Numbered from the stretch's first letter, positions 1 through 6,921 are shown. The stretch is 20,029 nt of DNA from a virus (IMGVR_UViG_3300023296_001249:1-20029); one strand, 5' to 3'. The notes: generated by a model from the sequence alone, not told the origin. Numbers and translations are program-made.

Positions 1-210
1 GGCTAGCTGCGTGGTGCCCGCTTCGTCGGAGGCAAAGCTAATGTCACCGCCGTCGGACTGAGCACGGTTGCCGTCCGTTGGGCTGCACATCTCATCTGGC
101 AGGTCGGCCCGCGTCAGCAGCACATCGAAATTGGACACACCGCCACTGCCCACCTGCGCGGAAAGCGCGGTGATGGCAATGCGTCGCATGCAGTCGGCTG
201 GCGTGGCCAC
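1..210 (-). CDS. DUF2341-like distal tail protein, N-terminal part only
   Basis: This open frame runs off the left edge; 70 codons are visible. A GTG start at 210 is preferred because GGAG, inside the end of the upstream gene, lies 8 nt before it and the intergenic gap is only 3 nt; an ATG at 189 is the alternative. The visible protein has a block NFDVLLTRADLPDE followed by GGDISFASDEAGTT. That pattern of a beta strand, an acidic loop, then a Gly-Gly-Asp-Ile strand is typical of DUF2341, a concanavalin-like beta-sandwich domain found in surface and adhesin proteins. In a phage tail operon a carbohydrate-binding or host-recognition role at the tail tip is plausible, but this is inference. The C-terminal part, which would settle the domain content, is outside the window. 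Confidence 0.6.
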   Translation of the reverse strand, partial: MATPADCMRRIAITALSAQVGSGGVSNFDVLLTRADLPDEMCSPTDGNRAQSDGGDISFASDEAGTTQLA

Positions 211-213
211 AGA

Positions 214-510
214 TCACACTCCGTTAACGGCAGTCTTCAGCGCAGTCGCCCGCGATTTCAACGCGGTGAACTCGGTGACGAGCAGATCCTTCTCCGCCTT
301 GGTCGCCAGGTACGCGGCGTTGCCGCTGTTGGCGGTGGCGGCAGTGTCGATGTCGCCCACGAGCGTGCCGTACTGTGCGGACATCGCAGCCAGATCCGTC
401 TCGGCCTGCTGGATGTACGCGGCCGCCTGGGTGAGGCGCTGATCGTTTTGCCGAATGCGGGTGGCGATCTCATCGAGACCGACTTTCATCTTTGAAAAGG
501 TGGTGGCCAT
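214..510 (-). CDS. Small helical tail-region protein
   Basis: This 98-residue protein is not recognised. It is mostly helical in character: about residues 5-60 carry heptad-like spacing of hydrophobic residues among Gln, Asp and Lys, and residues 70-93 form a second amphipathic helix, so a short coiled coil or helical hairpin is likely. There is no signal peptide, membrane segment or cysteine. The ATG at 510 has GGAG 10 nt upstream on the minus strand. It lies between the beta-rich protein at 613-1650 and the DUF2341-like protein at 210, so it is probably a structural or assembly component of the distal tail. A start and a stop close to its neighbours support co-transcription with both. Confidence 0.6.
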   Translation of the reverse strand: MATTFSKMKVGLDEIATRIRQNDQRLTQAAAYIQQAETDLAAMSAQYGTLVGDIDTAATANSGNAAYLATKAEKDLLVTEFTALKSRATALKTAVNGV

Positions 511-612
511 GGGGTGGGGACTCCAAGGGGTTTAGGGTTTAGGGTCGAGAGTTTAGGGTGGGGGGCGGGGCAATCGGGCCTACACCCTGAACCCTACACC
601 CTGCACCCTCTC
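511..612. repeat. Telomere-like G/C-tract block between two tail genes
   Basis: On the plus strand three TTTAGGG units (531-537, 538-544, 552-558) sit within a run of G tracts from 527 to 570. A C-rich half follows at 585-608, which on the minus (mRNA) strand reads as four GGG tracts separated by the 4-nt loops TGCA, TGTA and TTCA. AGGGTTTAGGGT at 534-545 pairs with ACCCTGAACCCT at 584-595 with 11 of 12 positions matching. Both strands can therefore form a G-quadruplex, and the two halves can form a hairpin. The block starts a few nucleotides after the stop of the upstream tail gene and ends before the next gene's ribosome binding site. Confidence 0.7.
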
Positions 613-1650
613 TCATGCGGCGTCGAAGCTGAAATTGATCAGGTGCACGGCGGACGCGATGGCCTGGGCACCGGCGGGCGTTTCGCGGTGGAGCCAGATG
701 AAGTAAATCTCGCCGGGTGCGAGGTCGCCGATGTTCAGGCCGGTGGCCGACGTGATGCCGCTGTCGAAGGTGACGGCGGTGGGTGCGGTGTCTTCGTCGG
801 CGATGGTCTGGGCGTTGCCGGTCGATGCGCTGCCGGTGGGTGCTTCCTTGGCGATGCGGATGCCAGGGACGGCGTCGACGGTGTCATCGCTTGCGCCAGC
901 CGCAGCGGAGGTGCCAAGCATGGCCCGGCCATCGGCGGTGACGGTCAGCGAAGTGCCGGTGCGCGAGGAGTAATAGACGATCTCGCGGGTGCTGCCGCCC
1001 GAGGTCAGGATGTGGGCGTAGCCTGACTCGGGCCAGTCGGCAAAGCTGTCGGTGGTGGTGATGGTGCCGCTGCCGCTGCTGCTGAGTTGGGCGCTGTCGG
1101 TGGTGGCCTGCGTGCCCAGCGTGGCGATCCACGCCAGGACGCTGCCGACGGTGACGGAGGCGTGTTCGTTTTTCACGCAGAAGCAGCGGTACTCATCGTC
1201 GCCGGCGGTGGCTTCGGCGGAGCTGACGTTGTCCATGCCGATCACGCCGTTGTATTGGTTTGTCAGCGTGAGCGTGGCCGTGCCGGTCAAGCCGGTGGCG
1301 CTGGTACGCGACACGCGGATGAACTTGGATTTGTCCGCGCCCTCGATGATCTTGGTTTCGCCGTTGAGGATGGTGACGGCCGTGCCGACGCTGCCGCCTG
1401 GCGGGGTCCACGTGAGCGTGTCGCCGCTGGCGGCGATCAGCGAGCCCGCGCCCGTGCCGTTGGCGCCTGCGATGGCGTCGACGGTGATGTTGGCGATGGC
1501 GCTGGCGATGCTCACGCTCAGGGGCACGACCAGCGTGCTGGAGCGGTAGTCGCCCAGAGCGGCGTCGGGATCGGTCTGCGCTCCGCCGTCGCTGCCCGCG
1601 CCAGTGAGGTACATGCGAATCGAATCAGCGCGTGTTTTTTGATCGGCCAT
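613..1650 (-). CDS. Beta-rich distal tail/baseplate-type structural protein
   Basis: This 345-residue protein is rich in Thr, Ser, Ala and Gly, with little predicted helix. Near the N-terminus the stretch IRMYLTGAGSDGG, followed by an Asp/Ala-rich turn and LGDYRSS, looks like a phage virion protein lead-in. The central part has alternating beta strands, such as TATLTLTNQYNGV and GSGTITTTDSF, typical of beta-sandwich tail proteins. A Cys-Phe-Cys motif (YRCFCVKNEHA) sits near the middle. ATG at 1650 is preceded by GGAG with 8-nt spacing. It lies among minor tail genes downstream of the tape measure, so a baseplate or tail-tip role is likely, but no specific family can be named. The 14-nt gap to the upstream gene indicates one transcript. 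Confidence 0.65.
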   Translation of the reverse strand: MADQKTRADSIRMYLTGAGSDGGAQTDPDAALGDYRSSTLVVPLSVSIASAIANITVDAIAGANGTGAGSLIAASGDTLTWTPPGGSVGTAVTILNGETKIIEGADKSKFIRVSRTSATGLTGTATLTLTNQYNGVIGMDNVSSAEATAGDDEYRCFCVKNEHASVTVGSVLAWIATLGTQATTDSAQLSSSGSGTITTTDSFADWPESGYAHILTSGGSTREIVYYSSRTGTSLTVTADGRAMLGTSAAAGASDDTVDAVPGIRIAKEAPTGSASTGNAQTIADEDTAPTAVTFDSGITSATGLNIGDLAPGEIYFIWLHRETPAGAQAIASAVHLINFSFDAA

Positions 1651-1663
1651 GGTTGGTTCTCCA

Positions 1664-2194
1664 TCAGTTGACCGAGACAGCGACTAACAGTGTGCCGTCA
1701 TCGGGGTCGTAGGTGAATGTCGCATCGGGTACGTCGGGATGGCGGACCATCAGCGCCGCCAGTGAGACGGCAGTGGACTGGTTGCCGTCGACCGCGACGG
1801 CGATGATGCGGAAGGTGTGCGTGGTCACGTCGTCGAGCACGGCAGATGTCCAGCGGAAATACCACCGGCCATCGTCGGTGAGCTTCGCCCGGTACACCCA
1901 CGCGCTGTCGATGTACTGCTCAACGCGGTAATGCTCGGCAAGGTCCGTGTGGTACCAGGCGAGCGACAGCCGTCGCGGGTGCGTGGTCATGGGGATGGCG
2001 GCCGGATCGTCGAGCACCTCGATCACGGGCGACTCGGCGGGGCCGACGGCGATGGTGATCGACTCGGCGACGGTGGTGGTCACCAGCACGCCATCGCGAT
2101 AAACGCGGTACGTCGGCGACGGCTGATCGCTGGTCCAGGTGATTCGCCAAGCTGCGGCGCCCACGCGGGAAGCTGTGAGGTTTTGCACCGTCAT
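1664..2194 (-). CDS. Tail protein with fibronectin type III-like repeats
   Basis: The 176-residue product looks like two fibronectin type III or similar Ig-like domains. Repeat one (about residues 1-60) includes the strand WRITWTSDQPSPTYRVYRDG. Repeat two (about 70-145) includes LSLAWYHTDLAEHYRVEQY and then FRIIAVAVDGNQS. The W-x-P/S-x-Y-R-V-Y-R pattern is characteristic of FN3 strands. Such domains are common add-ons in phage tail and fibre proteins and are thought to bind cell-surface polymers or act as spacers. The ATG at 2194 overlaps the preceding stop by one base (TGATG), and GGAG lies 8 nt upstream, so translation is probably coupled. No catalytic motif is seen. Confidence 0.65.
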   Translation of the reverse strand: MTVQNLTASRVGAAAWRITWTSDQPSPTYRVYRDGVLVTTTVAESITIAVGPAESPVIEVLDDPAAIPMTTHPRRLSLAWYHTDLAEHYRVEQYIDSAWVYRAKLTDDGRWYFRWTSAVLDDVTTHTFRIIAVAVDGNQSTAVSLAALMVRHPDVPDATFTYDPDDGTLLVAVSVN

Positions 2195-2580
2195 CAGGGG
2201 TTCTCCGTCAGGCGGCAGGTGAAACGGGTCTCGGTCATCAGCGTCGCCCCACTGACCAGCCCGCCGATGCTGCGACGGATGGCCTTGGGCGGCATCATCA
2301 CCACGTCCTCGATGAGCACGTTGCTGTAGCTCAGGCCGTACTCGTCGGTGATGGCGACCAACGTGCCCTTGAAGGCGTAGAACGTGGTGCGGATCACCGC
2401 AGCGGCGGCGGCATCGGCGACGTCGGCCTTGGCCAAAAGCTGGAACGGCTGGAATCGCTCGCCGGTCTGCCGCACGGCCAGGCCGTTGACACCGGGGCGC
2501 GTGATGTCCTCGGGAACCTCACCCTTTGGCGAGGGCCAGCCCTTCAAGAACAGCACGGTTGTTCCGCCGACACTTGGCAT
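2194..2580 (-). CDS. Minor tail protein directly downstream of the tape measure
   Basis: This 128-residue protein has a compact mixed alpha/beta composition with no membrane segment. The motif YAFKGTLVAITDEYGLSYSN in the middle suggests a beta-barrel of the type found in small tail-tip or distal-tail proteins, but the family is not recognised with confidence. It starts at ATG 2580 with GGAG 6 nt upstream, only 3 nt after the tape measure stop, and its stop overlaps the next start. In lambda-like phages the genes at this position (M, L, K, I) build the tail tip, so a tail-tip or baseplate hub component is the most probable role. That assignment rests on position more than on sequence. Confidence 0.6.
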   Translation of the reverse strand: MPSVGGTTVLFLKGWPSPKGEVPEDITRPGVNGLAVRQTGERFQPFQLLAKADVADAAAAAVIRTTFYAFKGTLVAITDEYGLSYSNVLIEDVVMMPPKAIRRSIGGLVSGATLMTETRFTCRLTENP

Positions 2581-2583
2581 GCG

Positions 2584-4221
2584 TTACTCCGTTTGCCCTT
2601 CGCGATTGACAGGCGGCCGAACCGTTGGCGGCTTGCCGGTGCTCTTGGTGTTGTCCTCAGTCTTCTTGCTGTTCTCCTGGAGTGCTTCGGTGTTCTCGGC
2701 GAGTTTGGCGTCGGTTTGATCCTGCCGGGCTTGCTGGCTTTCCAGCAATGCCCGAAGCGATTCGATTGACCCGGTGAGTTTTTGTGCGTCTTCTGAGTTG
2801 TAGAAAGGGTTCTCTTTGCCCGGTCGATTTTGGTCGAAAGCAGGGTCTTGGCTGAACACCATGCGTTCGCCATCGCCCTGCATCTGTGGCGATGATTTCA
2901 TGTAATACGTCGGCAACATCTGGTCGAGCGCTTCTTGCGCCGGGTCTTTGCCAAACATGTCCATCGCTTCAAACTTCATGGAGCTTGCAGCGCGACTCCA
3001 CCACCAATCGCCAGAATCGCGGCGGAACGTACTGAGAGCTTTGCGGGAAGCGTCTGTGGCAGATCGTCCGAGGTCAGAGTCCTGCGATTGCTTATGCGAA
3101 TCGGCAGCGCGACTAACATCGCCAACAGCTTTGTATGGACTCAGCCCTTGGTCCGCGATCGTGTCCTGTGCTTCCGCCTTCAGTGATGCGTTATCGCCGA
3201 ATGCCAAGAGATTCGACCGGAACAACTGTGCGGCCTTGGAGTCGCGGTCCTTGATCAGCGCCTCAATCGGGCCGAGTGAGACCTTCTCGAAAGAAGCGGA
3301 TGCGAGGAACTTGCTTCCGAGTTCCGGGGAATCCTGCAGTTCTGTGATCCGCTCGCCCATGGTGCGCGTGCGACCATTGGCCTGCTGGAATGATTCGGTC
3401 ATGCCCTCCTTCTCGAAGAAGCCGCGCATCTGCTCGGCCAGCGAGATGGATGATGTGGATGATGTTGCGCCGGTGAAGTCGGCCGAACCGACGGTCATGG
3501 CGGAGAACAGCGCGCCAGCTTCCTGTGGCGTCGCACCCATCTGCACTTGTCCGATGATGGATTTGGGGATGTTCTGCGCCTGTTGCTGCGGGTTCACCAC
3601 GCGAGACAGTGCCCCGATCTTTTGCAGAAAACCCTGATTGACCTCTGCATCTTTGGATTCTGTTGCGGTGCCAAGGTCCAGCAGTGACCCCGCAAAGCCG
3701 CCGATGGCATCAGGATTGGAGTAGTTGACCTTTGCGGACTGGCGCACTGCGGCGGTGGCAGACACTACATCGCCACCCGACGCCGATACCGCGTCCGCCA
3801 TGGCCGCCGCGATGAACTTCTCGTCGACCTTGGTTTCTGTCGCGATGGCACGCGCGTCAGCCAGCGCTTTCACCTTCGTTTCGTCTGATTGACCGCTCAG
3901 ATTCAGCAGCAGGCTTTGCTGCGCGCCCTCCACGGTCATCTGGTACCGCAAGGCCTCTTTCTGCATATCAATTGCGTGACGCCATTCGTCAGAGATACCC
4001 TTAACGGCAGCCATCACGATGCCAGCAGTCGAGGCAATGCCCACAAGCGATGACACGACATCCTTGGCACCACCCACCATCACATCGCCGAACTTCTTCC
4101 CCTTTTCCCCCGTCTTCTCAAAGCCCGCGTCCATCTTCTGCTGTTGGTTGACGACGCGCTGCATCGCTTTGAGCAGGCGTGTCTCATCGCCGGTCAGTTC
4201 AACTGTGACGTTTGCGGCCAT
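2584..4221 (-). CDS. Tail tape measure protein
   Basis: The 545-residue protein is long and largely helical, with a hydrophobic segment near residues 55-75 (VVSSLVGIASTAGIVMAAV) and extended Ala/Gln/Ser-rich helices. The C-terminal 60 residues are a charged coiled coil ending in a Pro-rich tail. These are the traits of tape measure proteins, which fix tail length during assembly and are ejected with the DNA. The gene directly follows the tail assembly chaperone gene, as expected. At the usual ratio of about 0.15 nm per residue the tail would be roughly 80 nm. ATG 4221 starts 3 nt after the frameshifted chaperone stop. There is no strong ribosome binding site, so coupling to the chaperone frame is likely. 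No lytic transglycosylase or peptidase motif is apparent. Confidence 0.8.
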   Translation of the reverse strand: MAANVTVELTGDETRLLKAMQRVVNQQQKMDAGFEKTGEKGKKFGDVMVGGAKDVVSSLVGIASTAGIVMAAVKGISDEWRHAIDMQKEALRYQMTVEGAQQSLLLNLSGQSDETKVKALADARAIATETKVDEKFIAAAMADAVSASGGDVVSATAAVRQSAKVNYSNPDAIGGFAGSLLDLGTATESKDAEVNQGFLQKIGALSRVVNPQQQAQNIPKSIIGQVQMGATPQEAGALFSAMTVGSADFTGATSSTSSISLAEQMRGFFEKEGMTESFQQANGRTRTMGERITELQDSPELGSKFLASASFEKVSLGPIEALIKDRDSKAAQLFRSNLLAFGDNASLKAEAQDTIADQGLSPYKAVGDVSRAADSHKQSQDSDLGRSATDASRKALSTFRRDSGDWWWSRAASSMKFEAMDMFGKDPAQEALDQMLPTYYMKSSPQMQGDGERMVFSQDPAFDQNRPGKENPFYNSEDAQKLTGSIESLRALLESQQARQDQTDAKLAENTEALQENSKKTEDNTKSTGKPPTVRPPVNREGQTE

Positions 4222-4224
4222 GGT

Positions 4225-5075
4225 TCAGCGTTCCCGATTCAATTGGACGAGGTCGGCGAAGGTGGGTCGGTATCCGGGGTGGAGGCCGCTGGCCCAGCGT
4301 CGCCAGGTGAGCCAGCGGCTTCCGCTTTTTTTGATTGCCACGCGGCGAAGGTGGGCATATCGATCACGGCGTTGAGCACGTGCGCCAGCACATCGCGGTT
4401 GAGCAAGCCGAGCATGGAGACTTCTGCCGCACTGACGCGGTAGTTGGCCTGCAGGATGCTGACCGCACTGTCAGCCAGCCCGGCAATGGTGAGGTCGATT
4501 ACCTTGCCGTCCACGGACTCGCCGTCGGCATCGCCTCCGGGGGCCACGCCCATCACCGTGTCGAGCCATCCCTGGCCGATGTCCCAGAGGTATTGCCAGC
4601 GTGCTTCGATGGCGGACTCGGTCCATTGGCCTTCGTCATCGAGGGTCAACCGCTGGGGCAGGCTGATGACCGGGCGGATGTCGTCGCCGGTGATTTCGAA
4701 GGCGCGGGCGACGGGGATGAGCCACTTGTTGCCGTCGGCGAGTTCGACGAGATGGCCCTGCAATTGGCGTGGTCGTGCGAGGTCGGCGGGTGTGGGGGGT
4801 GCGTCGGTGTAGTAGCCGACCCAGACGCCGCTTTCGCTGACGAAGCGGGGGATGCGGTGCCATGTTTGCTTGTCGGGGTAGTAGCCGACGCGGCGGTCGG
4901 TGAGGCTGGTGGCGTCGGCGACGACGTGGCCGGGGCGTTTGTCGGGGCCGCTGTTGCAGCCACATTGCGCGAAGGACCGCGCCTTTTCAAAGGCGTAGCC
5001 GAGTCCTGCCTTGGCGGCGTCCTCGCGCGTGGCGGGCTTGCCGAGGTCGGGCAGGTAGTAGAGAAAGCCGGGCAT
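4225..5075 (-). CDS. Tail assembly chaperone, -1 frameshift product (lambda GT-like)
   Basis: If ribosomes slip back one base on A AAA AAA at 4326-4332, translation continues for 33 more codons to a TGA at 4225-4227, giving about 283 residues. The shifted tail contains SRWLTWRRWASGLHPGY and RPTFADLVQLNRER, rich in Trp, Arg and Leu and far more protein-like than the Ala/Pro/Ser tail of the zero frame. It ends 3 nt before the tape measure ATG. In lambda and many other siphoviruses a G-T fusion made this way links the chaperone to tail tube subunits. The slippery site, stem and open frame are seen directly; actual frameshifting is inferred. Confidence 0.75.
4239..5075 (-). CDS. Tail assembly chaperone, unshifted form (lambda G-like)
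   Basis: The 278-residue product lies between the tail tube protein and the tape measure protein, the position of lambda G/GT chaperones, which coat the tape measure during tail assembly. Residues 1-45 include FAQCGCNSGP; the middle carries strands such as RRVGYYPDKQTWHRI and GVWVGYYTD; residues 190-250 are helical. The last 28 residues after Lys250 are a low-complexity Ala/Pro/Ser/Thr tail, unlike the rest. ATG 5075 has AGGAG 6 nt upstream. The gene contains an A7 slippery run at codons 248-250, so this is probably the major of two products. It is longer than lambda gpG (about 140 residues), and the N-terminal half may be an added domain. Confidence 0.7.
   Translation of the reverse strand: MPGFLYYLPDLGKPATREDAAKAGLGYAFEKARSFAQCGCNSGPDKRPGHVVADATSLTDRRVGYYPDKQTWHRIPRFVSESGVWVGYYTDAPPTPADLARPRQLQGHLVELADGNKWLIPVARAFEITGDDIRPVISLPQRLTLDDEGQWTESAIEARWQYLWDIGQGWLDTVMGVAPGGDADGESVDGKVIDLTIAGLADSAVSILQANYRVSAAEVSMLGLLNRDVLAHVLNAVIDMPTFAAWQSKKAEAAGSPGDAGPAASTPDTDPPSPTSSN
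4285..4332 (-). promoter_or_regulatory. Programmed -1 frameshift signal: A7 site plus stem-loop
   Basis: On the minus strand the zero-frame codons TCA AAA AAA create the heptamer A AAA AAA (4326-4332), a canonical slippery site. After 6 nt (4325-4320), GCCGCTGGC (4319-4311 on the minus strand) can pair perfectly with GCCAGCGGC (4293-4285), a 9-bp stem with a 17-nt loop. The spacer length is in the normal range for -1 stimulatory structures. The signal sits 28 codons before the zero-frame stop of the tail chaperone gene. Confidence 0.75.
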
Positions 5076-5117
5076 GGGGGTCTCCTGGGGAAGGGGTCAG
5101 GGGCTGGGGATCAGGGG
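5076..5117 (+). repeat. Five-tract G-quadruplex motif at a gene junction
   Basis: The plus strand has G4 runs at 5087-5090, 5093-5096, 5100-5103, 5106-5109 and 5114-5117 with loops AA, TCA, CT and ATCA, plus a G5 run at 5076-5080. This fits a very stable quadruplex on the strand that is the transcription template for the tail genes. GTCAGGGGCT at 5096-5105 recurs exactly at 8121-8130 and 10520-10529. The AGGAG ribosome binding site of the chaperone gene lies at its left end on the minus strand. Confidence 0.65.
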
Positions 5118-5125
5118 CAAAGTGA

Positions 5126-5383
5126 TCAGAGGCCGGCGGCGTCGAGAGCGGCTTTGGCCTGGGCGATGGTTTGGATGGCGGACTCGTCGCACCACAGGCA
5201 GTCGCTTTGCCGCACGGCGGTCTTGACATCGGTCGGGTGGATCAGCCAGGTGGTCTTGCCGGTGACGTGGCAGTGCATCAGGCCTGCGACGCGGTACGGC
5301 TTGCCCTGATGGACGACGACATTGCCGACGCTGTAGGTCGTGCTGATCTTGGCGCCGGTGGGGGCTGGTTTGTCGGTGGTCAT
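5126..5383 (-). CDS. Small conserved-looking protein between tail tube and chaperone
   Basis: The 85-residue product starts at ATG 5383, chosen because GGAG lies 6 nt upstream; the frame is open back to a TTG at 5416 but lacks a comparable site there. The sequence begins with a polar stretch (MTTDKPAPTG), followed by a small beta domain, VGNVVVHQGKPYRVAGL. It then has CHVTGKTTWLIHP and a C-terminal helix. A His-Cys-His group (MHCH) and a later Cys-Leu-Trp-Cys could bind a metal, though the spacing matches no family I recognise. Position between tail tube and chaperone suggests a tail component or assembly factor. It is a single unit with its own ribosome binding site. Function is unknown. Confidence 0.6.
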   Translation of the reverse strand: MTTDKPAPTGAKISTTYSVGNVVVHQGKPYRVAGLMHCHVTGKTTWLIHPTDVKTAVRQSDCLWCDESAIQTIAQAKAALDAAGL

Positions 5384-5411
5384 GGTTTGCTCCGTGGCTT
5401 GTGGTTCAGAT

Positions 5412-5428
5412 GTCAAGGAATGCTTGAC
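5412..5428. repeat. Small perfect hairpin between tail tube and next gene
   Basis: GTCAAG (5412-5417) and CTTGAC (5423-5428) form a 6-bp stem with a 5-nt loop. It sits just after two direct copies of an ACTTCCGGGGG motif on the minus-strand transcript, downstream of the tail tube stop. It may slow or partly terminate transcription, or protect the mRNA end. There is no T tract, so an intrinsic terminator is not supported. Confidence 0.4.
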
Positions 5429-5429
5429 T

Positions 5430-5453
5430 ACTTCCGGGGGTTACTTCCGGGGG
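5430..5453 (+). repeat. Two direct copies of ACTTCCGGGGG
   Basis: ACTTCCGGGGG occurs at 5430-5440 and 5443-5453, in the gap after the tail tube gene. Related copies are at 9340-9359 (one short, one full) and at 17256-17266 at the start of the gene after the large terminase, with a partial copy (CTTCCGGGGGT) near 17069. The motif appears at or near gene boundaries, which points to a small dispersed repeat family rather than chance. Confidence 0.55.
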
Positions 5454-5456
5454 TGG

Positions 5457-6380
5457 TTACGGCAGGGCGCTGGTGGTGTCGATGACGATCGGTGCGTTGC
5501 TGCCGTCGTAGCTGGTGGTGATCTGGATGCCGGTCTCGGCGGGCTGATTGCCCTGGGTGCTCTGCGGGTTGGTCACGCGGGCGAGGCCGGCGGCGGTGAG
5601 CAGGATGTGCTCGGCAGTGGCGTCGGCGACGAACGTGCCGCCAGCGGCGCGCTTGCGGAGGTAGATCTCGGTGTTGGCGTGGGTCGCCGCCTTGCCCGAG
5701 AGCGGGACCTTGCTGCTGCTGAACCATTTCGGATCGACGCCGCGAAAGGTGATCATCGGGGCGATGCTGTCGATGGAGATATGGGTTGGCCAGATGTCGC
5801 CGTCGCTGCTGGCGGGCGTGGCGGTGATGCCGAAATCAATCTCCAGCGAACGGATGTGATCGATGGTCACGCCGCCCACGCTGACGGGGCCCAGCGTGAA
5901 GCGCTCGGCGTCGGTCAGGCCGGTGGGCATGCTGACGGTGTCGGCGATCACGACGGGGTCATTGGCACCGTCGTAAATGGTGATGGCCTCATAGCTCAGT
6001 TCGGCGTCCTGCCCGTGGGTGACGGTCAGGCGGCGGGGAATGATCAGACCGTCGTTGACCTTGAGCGAGCGATGAACGCTGCCCGAAGCCCGACCGCCGC
6101 CGGCGGCACGCTTCTGCAGGTAGTAGGTCAGGCCGCCGGTGAGGCCGCCGATGTTGGAGCCGCCCAGGCCGATGCCGGCAAGCCACGCGGCCACGTGCTT
6201 GGTGGTCCAGCGTGAGACGGGGTTTTGCGCGGTGATGGCGGTCCAGCGGTTGTAGACCTCGCCGCTGAGTGCATCGTTAGCGACTTCGGTTTGCGTGTCG
6301 TCGTCGGTTTGGGTGATGCCGCCGAGCAGGGTGCTGTCGACGGTGATTCCGAAAAGGCCGTAGATGTCGGTGATGCTCAT
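5457..6380 (-). CDS. Major tail tube protein
   Basis: The 307-residue protein starts at ATG 6380 with GAGG 5 nt upstream. It is beta-rich, with many Thr, Val, Ile and Asp residues. Two similar stretches stand out: TYYLQKRAAGGGR with a following SVHRSL (about residues 85-106), and EIYLRKRAAGGTF (about 240-252). Two later strands also resemble each other (ITIYDGANDPVVIADT and ITTSYDGSNAPIVIDTT). This suggests an internal duplication, as expected for a tail tube made of two related beta-barrels. Its place after the tail completion genes and before the chaperone and tape measure matches lambda V. A paralogous duplication inside one chain would give hexamer rings with pseudo-twelvefold features, but that is inference. 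Confidence 0.7.
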   Translation of the reverse strand: MSITDIYGLFGITVDSTLLGGITQTDDDTQTEVANDALSGEVYNRWTAITAQNPVSRWTTKHVAAWLAGIGLGGSNIGGLTGGLTYYLQKRAAGGGRASGSVHRSLKVNDGLIIPRRLTVTHGQDAELSYEAITIYDGANDPVVIADTVSMPTGLTDAERFTLGPVSVGGVTIDHIRSLEIDFGITATPASSDGDIWPTHISIDSIAPMITFRGVDPKWFSSSKVPLSGKAATHANTEIYLRKRAAGGTFVADATAEHILLTAAGLARVTNPQSTQGNQPAETGIQITTSYDGSNAPIVIDTTSALP

Positions 6381-6387
6381 GGGGTCC

Positions 6388-6921
6388 TCACTTGAGTGTG
6401 CGTTCGGCTCGATCGCGGACGCGTTTGAAATTGCGGGCCGTGGCGCGTTCGTACTCTTTGGCGAGCATTCGCGCTTCGACTTCGGTGATGCGCGTCAGTT
6501 CGTCGCGCATGTAGATCTTGCTGTACTTGTTGCGGCGGTTGAGCCCGGGCGTGTGCAGCACGACGCGGCTGCCCTTGGTGGCGACGCGGATGTCACGGAT
6601 GCGGCTGAGGGCCTCGGACTGGCCGGACCACACCAGCGGCCGCGTGTGGCCTTTCATGCGGGCCTTGCGGGCGGTGTAATTGTTGTAGTTGTCGCGGATC
6701 ATCTGGCCGTTTTTGGTGCGGATGTATCGCGGGTTGCCCGGCTCGCCGGCTCGGGGCTTGTAGCCGTACCAGCGTTTGGCGTTTTCGTCGAAGTGGTCCG
6801 GGCGCATGTCGCGATGCCACATCACAGCGATGGCGCGATAGCCTTCGCGGCGGACTTGGTTCCACGCCTTGACCATCGTGCGCGGGGCGACGCCGTTCTC
6901 TTTGATCTTGATGAGCATCAT
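6388..6921 (-). CDS. Basic tail completion/minor tail protein
   Basis: The 177-residue protein is very basic and helical, with many Arg, Lys and Tyr residues. Features include YRAIAVMWHRDMRPDHF near residue 30, KRWYGYKPRAGEPG, and a C-terminal helix of about 40 residues (EARMLAKEYERATARNFK). The size, charge and position between a probable tail terminator and the tail tube fit the tail completion class (lambda Z or HK97 gp10 type), which seals the tail end before head joining. The start codon overlaps the upstream stop in ATGATG, so translation is coupled. Family membership is inferred from position; no diagnostic motif is visible. Confidence 0.6.
   Translation of the reverse strand: MMLIKIKENGVAPRTMVKAWNQVRREGYRAIAVMWHRDMRPDHFDENAKRWYGYKPRAGEPGNPRYIRTKNGQMIRDNYNNYTARKARMKGHTRPLVWSGQSEALSRIRDIRVATKGSRVVLHTPGLNRRNKYSKIYMRDELTRITEVEARMLAKEYERATARNFKRVRDRAERTLK

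Noticed and set aside
527-570. TTTAGGG units as a chromosome or linear phage end
   Set aside because: The block is between two tail genes, has few and interrupted copies, and coding resumes on both sides, so it is not a terminus.
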